Positions 7,882 through 9,124 of a stretch of DNA of 9,124 nucleotides are shown here, in pieces. The stretch covers positions 1 through 9,124 of the forward strand of contig JANXYI010000030.1 in NCBI GenBank assembly GCA_025350085.1, read 5' to 3'. The DNA is from Deltaproteobacteria bacterium (GTDB lineage: Bacteria > Desulfobacterota > Desulfovibrionia > Desulfovibrionales > Desulfovibrionaceae). Under the pieces are notes generated by a model. The model was not told the DNA's origin. It did not search any database and worked only from the letters and a program-made list of their open reading frames with translations. A program made the translations under genes and the position numbers. The number at the start of each line of letters is the position of its first letter. Position 1 is the stretch's first letter.

Positions 7882-9124
7882 ATGGAAGACGTCAAGAAAA
7901 AGGTGTTGAGCGAGGACTGGATTGCATTCTGGCTGGGTCTGTTCATCTTCTGCCTGGGCCTGATCGGATTCCTCGGCATCGAGGTCCTGGGCTGGGCGGC
8001 CAAGGCCAACGTCTGGACCGACTTCGGCAAGGCCATCGCACCGGTCTCGGCCACGTTCAAGGGCCTGCCTGCAATTGCATCCCTCTTTCTCACCTATGTG
8101 TTCCTCCTCGTGTTCATGCTGATCACGTCCAGAGCCCTGGACGCCAACCTCAAGAAATTTGCGGTGGGCTTCACCCTGGTCTTCTGGATCAGCTACTTCT
8201 GCTGGGTCCTCGGCCACTACGCTTACATCGCCGCGACTCACAACCAGTTCGACAAGTTCGGCATCAGCTGGTCGCTCAACCTGACGGGCGAGGCCGGGTT
8301 CATCGTGGCGCTTTTGGCCGGGCTGGTGGTGGGGAACTTCTTCCCCAAGCTGGTCGACGTAATGTCCGAGGCCACGCGGCCCGAACTCTACGTCAAGACG
8401 GCCATCGTGATCCTGGGCGCGGCCCTGGGCGCCAAGGCCGCCGAGCACCTGGGCATGGGCCAGGCCATCCTGTTCCGGGGCCTGTGCGCCTCCATCGAGG
8501 TCTATCTGATCGACTGGGCCGTGGTTTACCTGGTGGCCCGCACCCTGTTCAAGTTCAATCGTGAATGGGCCGTTCCGCTGGCCTCGGGCATCTCCATCTG
8601 CGGCGTGTCCGCGGCCATCGCCACGGGCGCGGCCATCCGCGCGCGGCCCGTGGTGTCCATCATGGTCTCGTCGCTCGTGGTCATCTTTGCGGTGGTCGAA
8701 CTCATCATCCTGCCGTTCATGTCGCGCGAGCTCCTGTGGATGCATCCCATGGTCGCGGGCGACTGGATGGGCCTGGCGGTGAAGACCGACGGCGCGGCCA
8801 TTGCCTCCGGTACCATCGTGGACTCCCTGGTCCGGGCCAAGGCGGCCGCGGCAGGGACCATTTACGAGCCGGGCTGGATCGCCATGCCCGCGGTGACGAG
8901 CAAGATCTTCATCGACATGTTCATCGGCATCTGGGCCTTTGTGCTGGCCATGGTGTGGTGCACCAAGATCGAGTGCAAGGGCGAGGTCAAGGCCTCCATG
9001 ATCTGGGAGCGTTTCCCCAAGTTCGTCTTCGGCTACTTCCTGACCTTCGTCGCGATGCTCCTGGTCAGCATGTCCGGGAAGGACATGCTCAAGCTGGCCC
9101 AGAAGACAACGGGCCAGATGGACA
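7882..9124 (+). CDS. Putative sulfate exporter family transporter (YeiH/UPF0324-like), partial at the right edge
   Basis: 414 residues are visible and the frame is still open at the window end. It is a polytopic inner-membrane protein with many hydrophobic helices. GISICGVSAAIATGAAI at 236-252 and VILGAALGAKAAEHLGMG at 176-193 match the conserved glycine-rich segments of the YeiH/UPF0324 family (PF03601), called putative sulfate exporters, although transport has rarely been shown directly. It is longer than the roughly 350-residue YeiH of E. coli: there is an N-terminal helix pair beginning EDWIAFWLGLFIF and a soluble insert near 300-335. The ATG at 7882 has AAGGAGG 8 bases upstream; an in-frame ATG at 7849 lacks a comparable site. 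It stands alone after a long untranslated stretch. In a sulfate reducer a sulfite, sulfate or other anion exporter would make sense, but the substrate is inference. Confidence 0.85.
   Translation, partial: MEDVKKKVLSEDWIAFWLGLFIFCLGLIGFLGIEVLGWAAKANVWTDFGKAIAPVSATFKGLPAIASLFLTYVFLLVFMLITSRALDANLKKFAVGFTLVFWISYFCWVLGHYAYIAATHNQFDKFGISWSLNLTGEAGFIVALLAGLVVGNFFPKLVDVMSEATRPELYVKTAIVILGAALGAKAAEHLGMGQAILFRGLCASIEVYLIDWAVVYLVARTLFKFNREWAVPLASGISICGVSAAIATGAAIRARPVVSIMVSSLVVIFAVVELIILPFMSRELLWMHPMVAGDWMGLAVKTDGAAIASGTIVDSLVRAKAAAAGTIYEPGWIAMPAVTSKIFIDMFIGIWAFVLAMVWCTKIECKGEVKASMIWERFPKFVFGYFLTFVAMLLVSMSGKDMLKLAQKTTGQMD

Noticed and set aside
7416..8564. Plus-strand open frame overlapping the start of the sulfate exporter gene
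   Set aside because: The exporter frame carries family motifs and a strong ribosome binding site; this frame is Arg/Pro/Gly-rich with no motif.

Overview
The window looks like chromosome from a GC-rich, cytochrome-rich, probably anaerobic proteobacterium, most plausibly a sulfate reducer of the Desulfovibrio type. Reasons: multiheme c-type cytochromes in a respiratory operon, a long putative sulfate exporter, a coaX-eno gene pair, and high GC with C/G-ending codons. This placement is inferred from gene content and was not tested by a search.

Left half (about 111-4106, minus strand): a tight three-gene operon. It starts with a membrane protein resembling CydA of cytochrome bd. Next is an 852-residue fusion of a short CydA-like membrane domain, a monoheme cytochrome c domain, a probable beta-rich domain and a seven-heme region, giving eight CXXCH motifs. 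Last is a small ABM-fold protein. A perfect 20-bp hairpin (32-76) lies just past the operon. The two membrane proteins seem to divide the usual CydA haem ligands between them, and the long quinol-binding Q-loop is absent. This suggests a bd-superfamily complex that exchanges electrons with c-type haems rather than being a plain quinol oxidase.

Middle (4240-6538, plus strand): type III pantothenate kinase (coaX) and enolase (eno), ordinary housekeeping genes. The 133 bases between the minus-strand operon and coaX are a divergent promoter region. Three imperfect 15-bp tandem repeats sit immediately before the eno ribosome binding site.

Right half (6539-9124, plus strand): a strong hairpin follows eno, then comes an AT-rich gene for an FRG-domain protein that looks horizontally acquired. 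About 474 bases follow with no substantial gene, only a 23-codon reading frame with a good ribosome binding site and two palindromes. The window ends inside a gene for a YeiH/UPF0324-family putative sulfate exporter.

The most interesting items are the bd-like/octahaem operon and the isolated FRG gene. No tRNA, rRNA, CRISPR array, transposase or insertion sequence was seen.
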